Positions 58,178 to 64,000 of a DNA stretch of 64,000 bases are shown piece by piece. This DNA comes from Caulobacter sp. FWC2 (GTDB lineage Bacteria; Pseudomonadota; Alphaproteobacteria; Caulobacterales; Caulobacteraceae): positions 4,836,001 to 4,900,000 of the forward strand of contig NZ_PEBF01000001.1 in NCBI RefSeq assembly GCF_002742625.1, written 5' to 3'. The position numbers were made by a program, and so were the translations under genes. The first letter of the stretch is position 1, and every line of letters starts with the position of its first letter. The notes beneath the pieces were generated by a model. It was not told where the DNA came from. It did no database searches and saw nothing but the letters and a program-made list of their open reading frames with translations.

Positions 58178-59644
58178 ATGCCCTTGAATCGTCGTCGCCT
58201 GTTGCAGCTTTCGGGCGGCCTGGCCCTTGGCGCCGCCCTGCCCGCCTGGGCCGACACCGTCACCGACGACTGGAGCGGCGACGTCGCGATCCTGCGCCAG
58301 GCCTGGGAGACGATGCATCCCGGCGTCTATCGCTACAGCACCCCGCAGGAGATCTCGGCCCGGCTGGACGGCCTGGCTCGCGCCTGGGCCGCGCCGGGGA
58401 CGTTCCGCGACCGCTTCCTGGCCCTGACGCGCGTCACCGCCTCGCTGAAGTGCGGCCACACCTATCCCAGCCCCTACAACAGCAGCGACGCGACCGTGGC
58501 GCGGATCTATCCGGACCGGTCGCTGGTCCCGTTCCTGTTCCGCTGGATCGATGGCCGGATGGTGGTGATCCGCGACGACAGCGGCGCGGCCCTGTTCCCG
58601 CGCGGCGCGGTGATCACCGCCATCGACGGCGTCGCGACCCAGGACCTGCTGGAGCGCCTGATCCCCCTGGCCCGCGCCGACGGCTCCAACCGGGCCAAGC
58701 GCGTCAGCCTGATGGAGGCGCGCGGCGAGGATCGCTTCGAGACCTTCGACATCCACCTGCCGCTGGTGCTGCCGCTGAAGGACGCCGCCGCCTTCACCCT
58801 GGCCGACGGCCGCGTCGTTCGCGCGCCCCTGCTGACCCTCGCCGATCGCCGCGCCGGCTTCTCCCCCACGGTCGAGGTCGCCAAAAACGCCAATCCCTGG
58901 ACCCTGAGCAAGGGCGATGACGGCGTGCATCGCCTGACCATGCCCGGCTGGGCGCTCTATGAGTCCGACTTCGACTGGCGGACCTGGCTGGGCGGGGTGA
59001 TGGACGATCTGACCGGCGATGGCGCGCGCGGCCTGGTCGTCGACCTGCGCGGCAACGAGGGCGGCATCGACTGCGGCAATGTCATCATCAGCCGTCTGAT
59101 CGATCGCGACCTGCCGCTGTCGCGCGACCAGCGCTGGACCCGCTATCGCACCGCGCCCGAGGCCTTGCGGCCGCACCTGAAGACCTGGGATCGCAGCTTC
59201 CTGGACTGGGGCGAGGCGGCCGTCGCCTCCCCGGAGCGGCCCGGCTACTATCGACTGACGCGCGCCGGCGACAACGGCAAGTCCGGCCTGATCCAGCCGG
59301 CCGGGCGTCGGTTCAAGGGGCGGGTGGCGGTGCTGTGCGACGCCTCCAACAGCTCGGCCACCTTCGGCTTCGACCAGACCTGCAAGGACAACGGCCTGGC
59401 GACGCTGGTCGGCCAGACCACCGGCGGCAACCGGCGCGGCATCAATGGCGGGGCCTTCTTCTTCCTGCAGCTGCCGGCGTCGAAGCTGGAAGTCGACCTC
59501 CCCTTGATCGCCAGCTTTCCCGCGACGCCCCAGCCGGACGCGGCCATCGAGCCCGACATCGCCGTGGCCACGACGGCCAAGGATATCGCCACGGGTCGGG
59601 ACCCACAGATGCTGGCGGCGACGGCGCTTATCCTCGGACGATGA
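58178..59644 (+). CDS. S41-family (tail-specific-like) exported peptidase
   Basis: 488 residues. A Tat-type signal peptide (NRRRLLQLSGGLALGAALPAWA) directs folded export. The S41 core follows with GLVVDLRGNEGG near residue 283 and the nucleophile Ser in DASNSSATFGFDQ. The helical N-terminal segment (WSGDVAILRQAWETMHPGVYRYST) is shared with several S41 members. A PDZ-like stretch (GAVITAIDGVATQDLLERL) lies near residue 148. The catalytic Lys could not be placed by eye, so activity is likely but not proven. It is probably under the preceding AraC protein. Confidence 0.85.
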   Translation: MPLNRRRLLQLSGGLALGAALPAWADTVTDDWSGDVAILRQAWETMHPGVYRYSTPQEISARLDGLARAWAAPGTFRDRFLALTRVTASLKCGHTYPSPYNSSDATVARIYPDRSLVPFLFRWIDGRMVVIRDDSGAALFPRGAVITAIDGVATQDLLERLIPLARADGSNRAKRVSLMEARGEDRFETFDIHLPLVLPLKDAAAFTLADGRVVRAPLLTLADRRAGFSPTVEVAKNANPWTLSKGDDGVHRLTMPGWALYESDFDWRTWLGGVMDDLTGDGARGLVVDLRGNEGGIDCGNVIISRLIDRDLPLSRDQRWTRYRTAPEALRPHLKTWDRSFLDWGEAAVASPERPGYYRLTRAGDNGKSGLIQPAGRRFKGRVAVLCDASNSSATFGFDQTCKDNGLATLVGQTTGGNRRGINGGAFFFLQLPASKLEVDLPLIASFPATPQPDAAIEPDIAVATTAKDIATGRDPQMLAATALILGR

Positions 59645-59675
59645 TCCGCAGCCGGCTCTTTGGGCCGGCGACCGC

Positions 59676-60353
59676 TCAGGCCGCCGCGCGCGCCAGTCCG
59701 GACAGCCGCTCGTCGTCATGCGCGTCGGGCCAGGTGGTCCGACGGGCGCGGCCCCGCGACAGGAACAGCAGCGGAAGCTTCAGGGCCAGCAACTCGCCGT
59801 GCACGAACCCGTCGACCGCGCGCTCGTACCCGTTCGCCTGCCGCCGGCCATGGTCGGCCAGCCAACCGTCATAGGGCGCCCAGTGGCTGGGCTCGTCCTG
59901 TTCGATCACGCGGAAGATCTTGGTCAGGGTCGCGTCCTGCCGAACCCAGGGATTGCGCAGCAGGACCTCGACCTGCCGGTGGCCCCGCTTCTCGGTCAGG
60001 GAGATGATCCGGCAGAGGCGTTCGAACAGGTCTTCGCGGCCGATCAGCGCGGGGTCCAGGGCGTCGATCGGCGAGCCGAACATGATCTCGACGAAGCGGT
60101 CGATGTGGCCGCAGGCGCGATCGACATCCAGCGGCATGACGCCCCGCCGTTCGAACCAGCGCCGAAACATCATGTAGTGTTTGCGCTCGTCGGCGCGGTG
60201 CTTCTCGATCAGGTCGATCAGCCTGTGATCGTCCGGCCAGCTCGACCGCACCGCCCACAGCATGCGGTCGATCGCCGTGTAGCCCCGGTGCTCGTTGTAG
60301 ATGTAGATCGAGCAGAGGAGATCGAGATAGCGATCCCTGAACGCGCCAGCCAT
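59676..60353 (-). CDS. Ferritin-like domain protein
   Basis: 225 residues from ATG 60353 (239 from an alternative ATG at 60395). It is mostly helical and contains the carboxylate/His pairs of a diiron four-helix bundle: NEHRGYTAIDRM, RADERKHYMMF (ExxH) and VIEQDEPSHWAPYDGW (Glu, and ExxH-like). The last 40 residues are hydrophobic then basic (LLALKLPLLFLSRGRARR). The reaction is unknown; related Caulobacterales proteins are annotated only as ferritin-like. It is divergent from the MerC-like gene across a 180-bp region with a Zur-like palindrome. Confidence 0.65.
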   Translation of the reverse strand: MAGAFRDRYLDLLCSIYIYNEHRGYTAIDRMLWAVRSSWPDDHRLIDLIEKHRADERKHYMMFRRWFERRGVMPLDVDRACGHIDRFVEIMFGSPIDALDPALIGREDLFERLCRIISLTEKRGHRQVEVLLRNPWVRQDATLTKIFRVIEQDEPSHWAPYDGWLADHGRRQANGYERAVDGFVHGELLALKLPLLFLSRGRARRTTWPDAHDDERLSGLARAAA

Positions 60354-60477
60354 GGGCTCAAACCTTGATCGACCGGTTCGGGTTGGCGCCGCCACCGCCG
60401 TGAACCTTGACCAGAACGGTCGGCCGGCGCGCCTGTTCCCAGGGCTCGAAAAGGGTGACGCGGCGGGTCGCCCTCTT

Positions 60478-60494
60478 GTGTTATATTATATCAC
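60478..60494. promoter_or_regulatory. AT-rich palindrome resembling a Zur box
   Basis: GTGTTATATTATATCAC contains TGTTATATTATATCA, which matches the E. coli Zur core TGTTATANTATAACA at all but one fixed position. It stands out as AT-rich in a GC-rich region and lies 40 bp upstream of the MerC-like gene. Confidence 0.6.
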
Positions 60495-60533
60495 CCCTAG
60501 ATATGAGCCGACCCAGCCCCAGGAGCCGCCTTC

Positions 60534-60929
60534 ATGCCCCCCACCCTCGCCAAGGCCCTGGACGCCTCCGCCGTCGGCCTGTCGGCCCTGTGCCTGGTCC
60601 ACTGCCTGGCCTTGCCGGCCTTGGCCCTGCTGCTGCCGGTGCTGGGCCTGTGGGCGCAGGCCGAGTGGGTGCACGTGGTCTTCGTGTTGATCGCCGCGCC
60701 GGTGGCCGTGCTGTCGTTCGTCGACCCGTCGACCCGCCGGCCGCGCTCCCGGCCCCTGGCGACGTTAGCGGTCCTGGGTCTTGGCCTGATGATCGCCGGC
60801 GCCCTGGAGTTTCCGTCCGCCGCCGACGAGCGCGTCCTGACCGTGCTGGGCGGCCTGCTGCTGGCCGGCGCCCACCTGACCAACTGGCGCCGCCGCCATC
60901 ACGACGCCCACTGCGCGGCGTGTGAATGA
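60534..60929 (+). CDS. MerC-domain small membrane protein
   Basis: 131 residues with four membrane segments. The family motif is the cysteine pair in LCLVHCLALPALALLLP (residues 20-36), and a second group, HHDAHCAACE, ends the protein. MerC proteins move mercuric ions, but chromosomal relatives without a mer operon often lie behind zinc- or iron-responsive sites, and no merR, merA or merT gene is present here. With the Zur-like box upstream, a role in zinc or other metal uptake is more likely than mercury resistance. Confidence 0.75.
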   Translation: MPPTLAKALDASAVGLSALCLVHCLALPALALLLPVLGLWAQAEWVHVVFVLIAAPVAVLSFVDPSTRRPRSRPLATLAVLGLGLMIAGALEFPSAADERVLTVLGGLLLAGAHLTNWRRRHHDAHCAACE

Positions 60930-60982
60930 GGCTGCGAAGCCGGCGGTGAGCGGCGTCCGGATCTCCCGGTCAGTCAGCTTAA

Positions 60983-61462
60983 CGGATCGCCCTGATCGGC
61001 TACGGCTTTGGCCTGCCCGTCCGGGTGTTCAACCTGGCCTGGATGGCGCGAACGGGCTTTGAGCTCGATCCCCATCGGCTGGTCCCCGCCGTGTCCGCTC
61101 TACGGTCGTTTCTCTATGAGCCCGCGCGGCTTGGCGTGACCATGGGTCACCTCGCCGTCGCCACGCTGCTGTTCAGATACGGCGTCTTGGGTGAGGCGAA
61201 GATCCTTCGCGCCCTGGGAAGGATGTCGCTGACGACCTACAGCCTGCAATCCATCCTGACGTCGCTGCTGTTCTATGGTTTTGGACTTGTCGGATCGATC
61301 AGCTTCTCGGGACTGATGCTGACCTCCGCAGCGATCTGGGCGGTCACCGGAGCCATGGCCGTGCTCTGGCTCCGCAAATTTCCGATCGGTCCCGCCGAAT
61401 GGCTGATCCGCGCCGCTGCCTACGGTCGATGGAGATCAAGGCTTCCCGGTGCAGGGGCCTGA
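60983..61462 (+). pseudogene. DUF418 (YeiB-like) membrane protein, C-terminal remnant
   Basis: From 60983 an open frame reads RIALIGYGFGLPVRVFNLAWM and continues through three to four membrane segments to GRMSLTTYSLQSILTSLLFYGFG, which is the diagnostic C-terminal block of DUF418 proteins. A TAA stands directly before the frame at 60980-60982, and the N-terminal half of the family (normally about 390 residues) is missing. A GTG at 61025 could start a short product, but it would lack half of the membrane bundle. It looks like the stump of a deleted gene, next to the integrase scar. Confidence 0.7.
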
Positions 61463-61498
61463 TCGGCGAGCGGAGGTGGCCCTCGCTCCGATGGCGCC

Positions 61499-61680
61499 AG
61501 GAAGCAGACCTTCGTAGCGACTATTTGGCTGACCAACTTCCCGCGTGAGGTCGCCGAGGCGGCGCTGGTCCACACTGTGGGACCGACGTGGAGCAGGCCT
61601 ACCGGCGGGGCGACGCCTTGTTGAAGCGACGGAAGCTCATGGAGGCGTGGGAAACCTTCTGCGAGCGCCCAGCAACCGCT
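61499..61680 (+). pseudogene. Tyrosine-type phage integrase, frameshifted C-terminal fragment
   Basis: One frame reads LTNFPREVAEAALVHTVG (ending 61582), the conserved region around the active-site His of tyrosine recombinases. The next frame, from 61588, reads VEQAYRRGDALLKRRKLMEA then WETFCERPA, which normally follows directly after HTVG and a linker residue. The frame changes between 61583 and 61587. Upstream catalytic Arg and His-x-x-Arg regions are absent. So only the last ~60 residues of an integrase survive, broken by a frameshift. Confidence 0.75.
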
Positions 61681-61690
61681 ATACTGAGAT

Positions 61691-62506
61691 TTATTGTTGC
61701 CCAACCGTTTCGTTTGCTTTCTTCATGGCCCTTATACCTGTAGAGACGTACTTTATCTGCAGCGCGCATTGAACAGGACGCTCTAGATATTTCACATCTT
61801 CCCACTTGAAGAGCCTGACGGACCTATAGGCCGGGTTGTACATTAGAACGCCCCTCTCCACTGCGGCGATGTACTTTCCGCAATACCTGTGTGGTCCGTA
61901 TGTTAGGAGGGTGTTGCTATTCGAGAATGCAACAGCAGCGCCGGCAGCCGAGCCCACTGCGAATGAAGCAACGATAAGCGTCATCCCCCACATAACGGAC
62001 AAGTTTATAAAATGAGGAATTCGGCCAACTACGCTCAAGTTAAAGCACTGGATACCAAATATAACCAGCACCCCGGCACCATAGGTCCGCAGAACGTAGC
62101 CTAAAGCGTTGCCTATAAAATTGTTCGCATCGAAGTATAGAAGAACCCCGAAACAGGCGAACAAAAGACCCACAATTACGATTAAAAACCTAACTCGGTT
62201 AGGCTCCTTCTCGATAGCTCTCGCTAGCATTCCGATCGGCGCATCTAGAAAATTCTTATCCGTTGCGATGGTATGGGTCTGGAGAATGTAGGTCAGCGGA
62301 AACGTGATCAAAAACAACGGTAGTATGGGCCAAGCGCGGGTGATCACGTCTTTGACTGAGAACATCGAAATCCACTCGCCGCCGACTACGCTCAGAAAAC
62401 CTTCAGTGAAGATCATGGCTGCCGTCAGTGTGGCGGCAGTAGCGAGCGGAAGCGCGCCTAGAAACATTTCGAATAAAGGCTTTCCGGTCATTTCTCGCGA
62501 CGTCAT
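61691..62506 (-). CDS. AT-rich membrane protein of unknown function
   Basis: 271 residues with about five membrane segments (ALPLATAATLTAAMIF, WPILPLFLITFPLTYIL, FLIVIVGLLFACFGVLLYF, VLVIFGIQCFNLSVVG, LIVASFAVGSAAGAAVAF) followed by a ~75-residue cytoplasmic-looking tail containing GPHRYCGKYIAAVERGVLMY. The codons are far less GC-rich than in neighbouring genes, with A/T third positions common, indicating recent arrival. A GGGAGGG ribosome site precedes the ATG. It lies against the integrase fragment. I do not recognise the family. Confidence 0.7.
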   Translation of the reverse strand: MTSREMTGKPLFEMFLGALPLATAATLTAAMIFTEGFLSVVGGEWISMFSVKDVITRAWPILPLFLITFPLTYILQTHTIATDKNFLDAPIGMLARAIEKEPNRVRFLIVIVGLLFACFGVLLYFDANNFIGNALGYVLRTYGAGVLVIFGIQCFNLSVVGRIPHFINLSVMWGMTLIVASFAVGSAAGAAVAFSNSNTLLTYGPHRYCGKYIAAVERGVLMYNPAYRSVRLFKWEDVKYLERPVQCALQIKYVSTGIRAMKKANETVGQQ

Positions 62507-62630
62507 GCCACCCTCCCCGAGCCCTTATGCTGCACGATAGTTGAACAGTGTGGTCACGATCAATTGCCGCTAGAGGGTGCCATCCATCCCACTAAATTAT
62601 CTTGACCGCGCTTGAAGCCAACTTCCGACT

Positions 62631-62674
62631 AGGGTCGGCGCCTACCGTCGGCGTCGTGCCGACGCGCCGACCCT
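62631..62674. repeat. Perfect hairpin upstream of the second GST gene
   Basis: AGGGTCGGCGC (62631-62641) is mirrored at 62664-62674, and GTCGGC/GCCGAC forms an inner stem. It lies 77 bp before the GST start, within a 244-bp gap that is otherwise featureless. It could end transcription from either side. Confidence 0.65.
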
Positions 62675-62750
62675 CAGTCGCCACACAAAGCTTGAGCCCC
62701 ACGGTCGGATAAGGTTCGACCCTCATCCACCCCCCGGAAAGGACCCGCGC

Positions 62751-63377
62751 ATGATCACCGTTTGGGGCGGACAGACTTCGCGATCGATGCGGGTCGTGTG
62801 GGTGCTGGAGGAGATGGACCTGCCCTATCGCGTGCGGCAGGTGGACATGCTGGCGCCCGAGCAGGACCCCGAATTCCTGGCGATCAACCCCGCCAACTAC
62901 ATCCCGGCGATCCAGGACGGCGAGGTCGTCATGGTCGAGTCGATCGCGATCATGGAGTACCTGATGGCTCGCTATGGGCCGACGCCGCTGGCGCCCGCGC
63001 CTCGGGATGCCGCCTTCCCCGCCTATCAGCAATTTCTGCACCTGGGCGAAGCCGGCCTCGCGACCCTGATGATGCCCGTCGTGGTCAGCCGCTTCATCGC
63101 GCCCGAGGCCGAGCGCGAGAACTGGGGCGCGACCTGGTGCCTGCGGTCGTTCCAGAAGCGGCTGCAGCTGGTCAGCCAAAGGCTTGCACACTCGCCCTAC
63201 CTGGCCGGCGAGGCCTTCACGGCCGCCGACATCTCGGTGACCTACGCCCTGAACCTGGGCCAAAGGACCTGCGGGATCACCCTGGGCGAGGTCGAACAGG
63301 CCTATCTGGCCCGCACCACGGGTCGCGACGCCTATAAGAGGGCCGTGGAGCGTTCGCACGAAGGGGTGAACACCTGA
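62751..63377 (+). CDS. Glutathione S-transferase family protein
   Basis: 208 residues. The thioredoxin-like N-terminal domain begins MITVWGGQTSRSMRVVWVLEEM, with the activating Ser likely in TSRS, the cis-Pro loop NYIPAIQDGEVVMVES containing the glutathione-binding Glu-Ser, and a helical C-terminal domain with YLAGEAFTAADISVTYAL (N-capping box). A GGAAAGGA site precedes the ATG. The substrate is unknown. Only distantly similar to the GST at 18.6 kb. Confidence 0.9.
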   Translation: MITVWGGQTSRSMRVVWVLEEMDLPYRVRQVDMLAPEQDPEFLAINPANYIPAIQDGEVVMVESIAIMEYLMARYGPTPLAPAPRDAAFPAYQQFLHLGEAGLATLMMPVVVSRFIAPEAERENWGATWCLRSFQKRLQLVSQRLAHSPYLAGEAFTAADISVTYALNLGQRTCGITLGEVEQAYLARTTGRDAYKRAVERSHEGVNT

Positions 63378-63474
63378 CGCCCGCCTCCTAGGTCGAGACA
63401 CGCGTGATCGGCGTTCTGCGGGAACGTCCGGCCATCCGGGGCGTCGGAGCATTGTGTGACGATTTCAGGCTAGA

Positions 63475-63505
63475 AAGTCTTTTTGACTCTTCCGTCAAAA
63501 GACTT
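63475..63505. repeat. TTTTGAC palindrome, copy 1
   Basis: AAGTCTTTTTGAC and GTCAAAAGACTT face each other across TCTTCC: a near-perfect dyad of 12-13 bp arms. It lies about 100 bp after the GST stop. Confidence 0.65.
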
Positions 63506-63783
63506 CACCAGGGCCCAGATACACCAAACCCGCCGCGGGGGATAATCGCGACGGGCTGGCTATTTCTCGATCATTCGATCTAGGCGGGCGTTTCCTCCCC
63601 GAAACGCCGAAGAACGGGAGCTCTCTGTTGGGCTCGTTTCGTCCTTGCATCCTGTAGAAACGTCAAATTCATGACGGTGTCAACGCGGCAAATCCCTTTT
63701 TCGCAAAGGTTCCGCCGAATTTTTGACGCGAGTGGCGTTGTTTGGACCCGAAAGTCGATTTTACCTCGTGAATCGATGTTTTA

Positions 63784-63803
63784 TTTTGACTATCTCGTCA
63801 AAA
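63784..63803. repeat. TTTTGAC palindrome, copy 2
   Basis: TTTTGAC-TATCTC-GTCAAAA has the same arms and the same 6-bp spacer length as copy 1. It sits two bases beyond the hisG stop codon, and on the hisG strand it is followed by TAAAA. Confidence 0.65.
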
Positions 63804-63804
63804 C

Positions 63805-64000
63805 TTAACGAACGAGCGCGGCCGTGAAGCGGTCCAGCACGGCCGAGCGCGACTCGAACACATAGTCCGGACGCGACACGGTGACGGGCTCGACCCCGGC
63901 GGCGGCCAGGGCGGCGGCGGCGTCGAACAGGTCGCCGGTCGCCAGCAGGGCGCCGTTGGCCCGGCGCGAACCGCCCTTGGCGACGAAGGCCGCCACCGCC
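63805..64000 (-). CDS. hisG: ATP phosphoribosyltransferase, C-terminal end
   Basis: Catalyses the first step of histidine synthesis. Only the last 65 codons are visible and the gene continues beyond the window. The segment VAAFVAKGGSRRANGALLAT and then VEPVTVSRPDYVFESRS closely resembles, from memory, the C-terminus of Caulobacter crescentus HisG, a long-form enzyme with a regulatory domain. Methionine-like starts inside this piece are internal codons, not the true start. The TAA stop lies next to the second TTTTGAC palindrome. Confidence 0.85.
   Translation of the reverse strand, partial: AVAAFVAKGGSRRANGALLATGDLFDAAAALAAAGVEPVTVSRPDYVFESRSAVLDRFTAALVR

Larger units (their letters stand above)
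63378..63804. other. AT-enriched spacer upstream of the second GST/hisG junction
   Basis: This 427-bp gap between the GST stop and the hisG stop (genes converge) is visibly richer in A/T than the surroundings. It holds two TTTTGAC(6)GTCAAAA palindromes at its ends, a smaller CGTCA-AATTCA-TGACG near 63663-63678, and a TTTTTGACG half-site near 63719. No open frame with convincing codon bias was found. Confidence 0.5.

Noticed and set aside
60352..60480. Short minus-strand frame reading a Gly-rich VKVHGGGG segment upstream of the ferritin-like gene
   Set aside because: It has no start codon and is bounded by a stop directly upstream, so it is probably chance.
62631..62674. Hairpin considered as a tRNA or attachment site
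   Set aside because: There is no cloverleaf, anticodon arm or CCA end; it is a simple nested palindrome.

Overview
This window is GC-rich (visibly about two thirds G+C or more in genes, strong G/C bias at third codon positions). It reads as chromosomal DNA from a Caulobacter-type alphaproteobacterium. The evidence is the SRP RNA-dnaX-ybaB-recR order, a HisG C-terminus that looks (from memory) nearly identical to that of Caulobacter crescentus, a TonB receptor, an OmpA with a proline linker, and many GC-rich palindromic intergenic repeats. No rRNA, tRNA or CRISPR array was seen.

Region by region. 1-12.7 kb is housekeeping: end of fmt, truA, glsA/dapE, a cupin, a decayed zinc-ribbon gene in a repeat-filled gap, rmuC-def, recR-ybaB-dnaX, a small SRP RNA, nudC and a thiolase. 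12.8-22.8 kb: amn, a dicarboxylate/amino-acid symporter, a secreted DUF6491 protein, a ketopantoate-reductase-like enzyme, nrdB, a GST, a membrane-anchored AraC regulator with a CPBP protease, and asd. 22.9-34 kb: LysR/MFS pair, TauE exporter, TrhA/hemolysin III, patatin, a DUF2799 lipoprotein, an LpxR-like barrel, nrdA and ompA. nrdA and nrdB lie about 12 kb apart, but each is preceded by a pair of NrdR-like boxes offset by exactly 31 bp.

34-43.3 kb: a four-gene efflux operon (TetR, HlyD, ABC ATPase, ABC permease) with a perfect 14-bp palindromic operator; a methyltransferase/MerR divergon with a 19-bp-spacer promoter and a SoxR-box-like operator; two CPA2 cation/proton antiporters flanking a small XRE regulator. 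43.4-47 kb: a copper-handling cassette (DUF2946, TonB receptor, YcnI/DUF1775, PCu(A)C). 47.2-49.3 kb: an M13 metallopeptidase.

49.5-56.9 kb is the most interesting region: a PLP sugar aminotransferase followed by a tightly coupled seven-gene operon (KAS III, ACP, second KAS III, SDR, NeuD/PglD-type acyltransferase, Rieske oxygenase, GT-B glycosyltransferase). The parts fit a pathway that builds a short beta-hydroxyacyl chain on a dedicated ACP, transfers it to an amino sugar, perhaps hydroxylates it, and places the sugar on a surface glycan or protein. This is inference from gene families and layout.

57-64 kb: a second membrane AraC protein, a Tat-exported S41-like protease, a ferritin-like protein divergent from a MerC-like protein behind a Zur-like palindrome, then a scar of mobile DNA (headless DUF418 gene, frameshifted integrase tail, unusually AT-rich membrane protein gene), a GST, a 430-bp AT-rich spacer with repeated TTTTGAC/GTCAAAA palindromes, and the C-terminal end of hisG.
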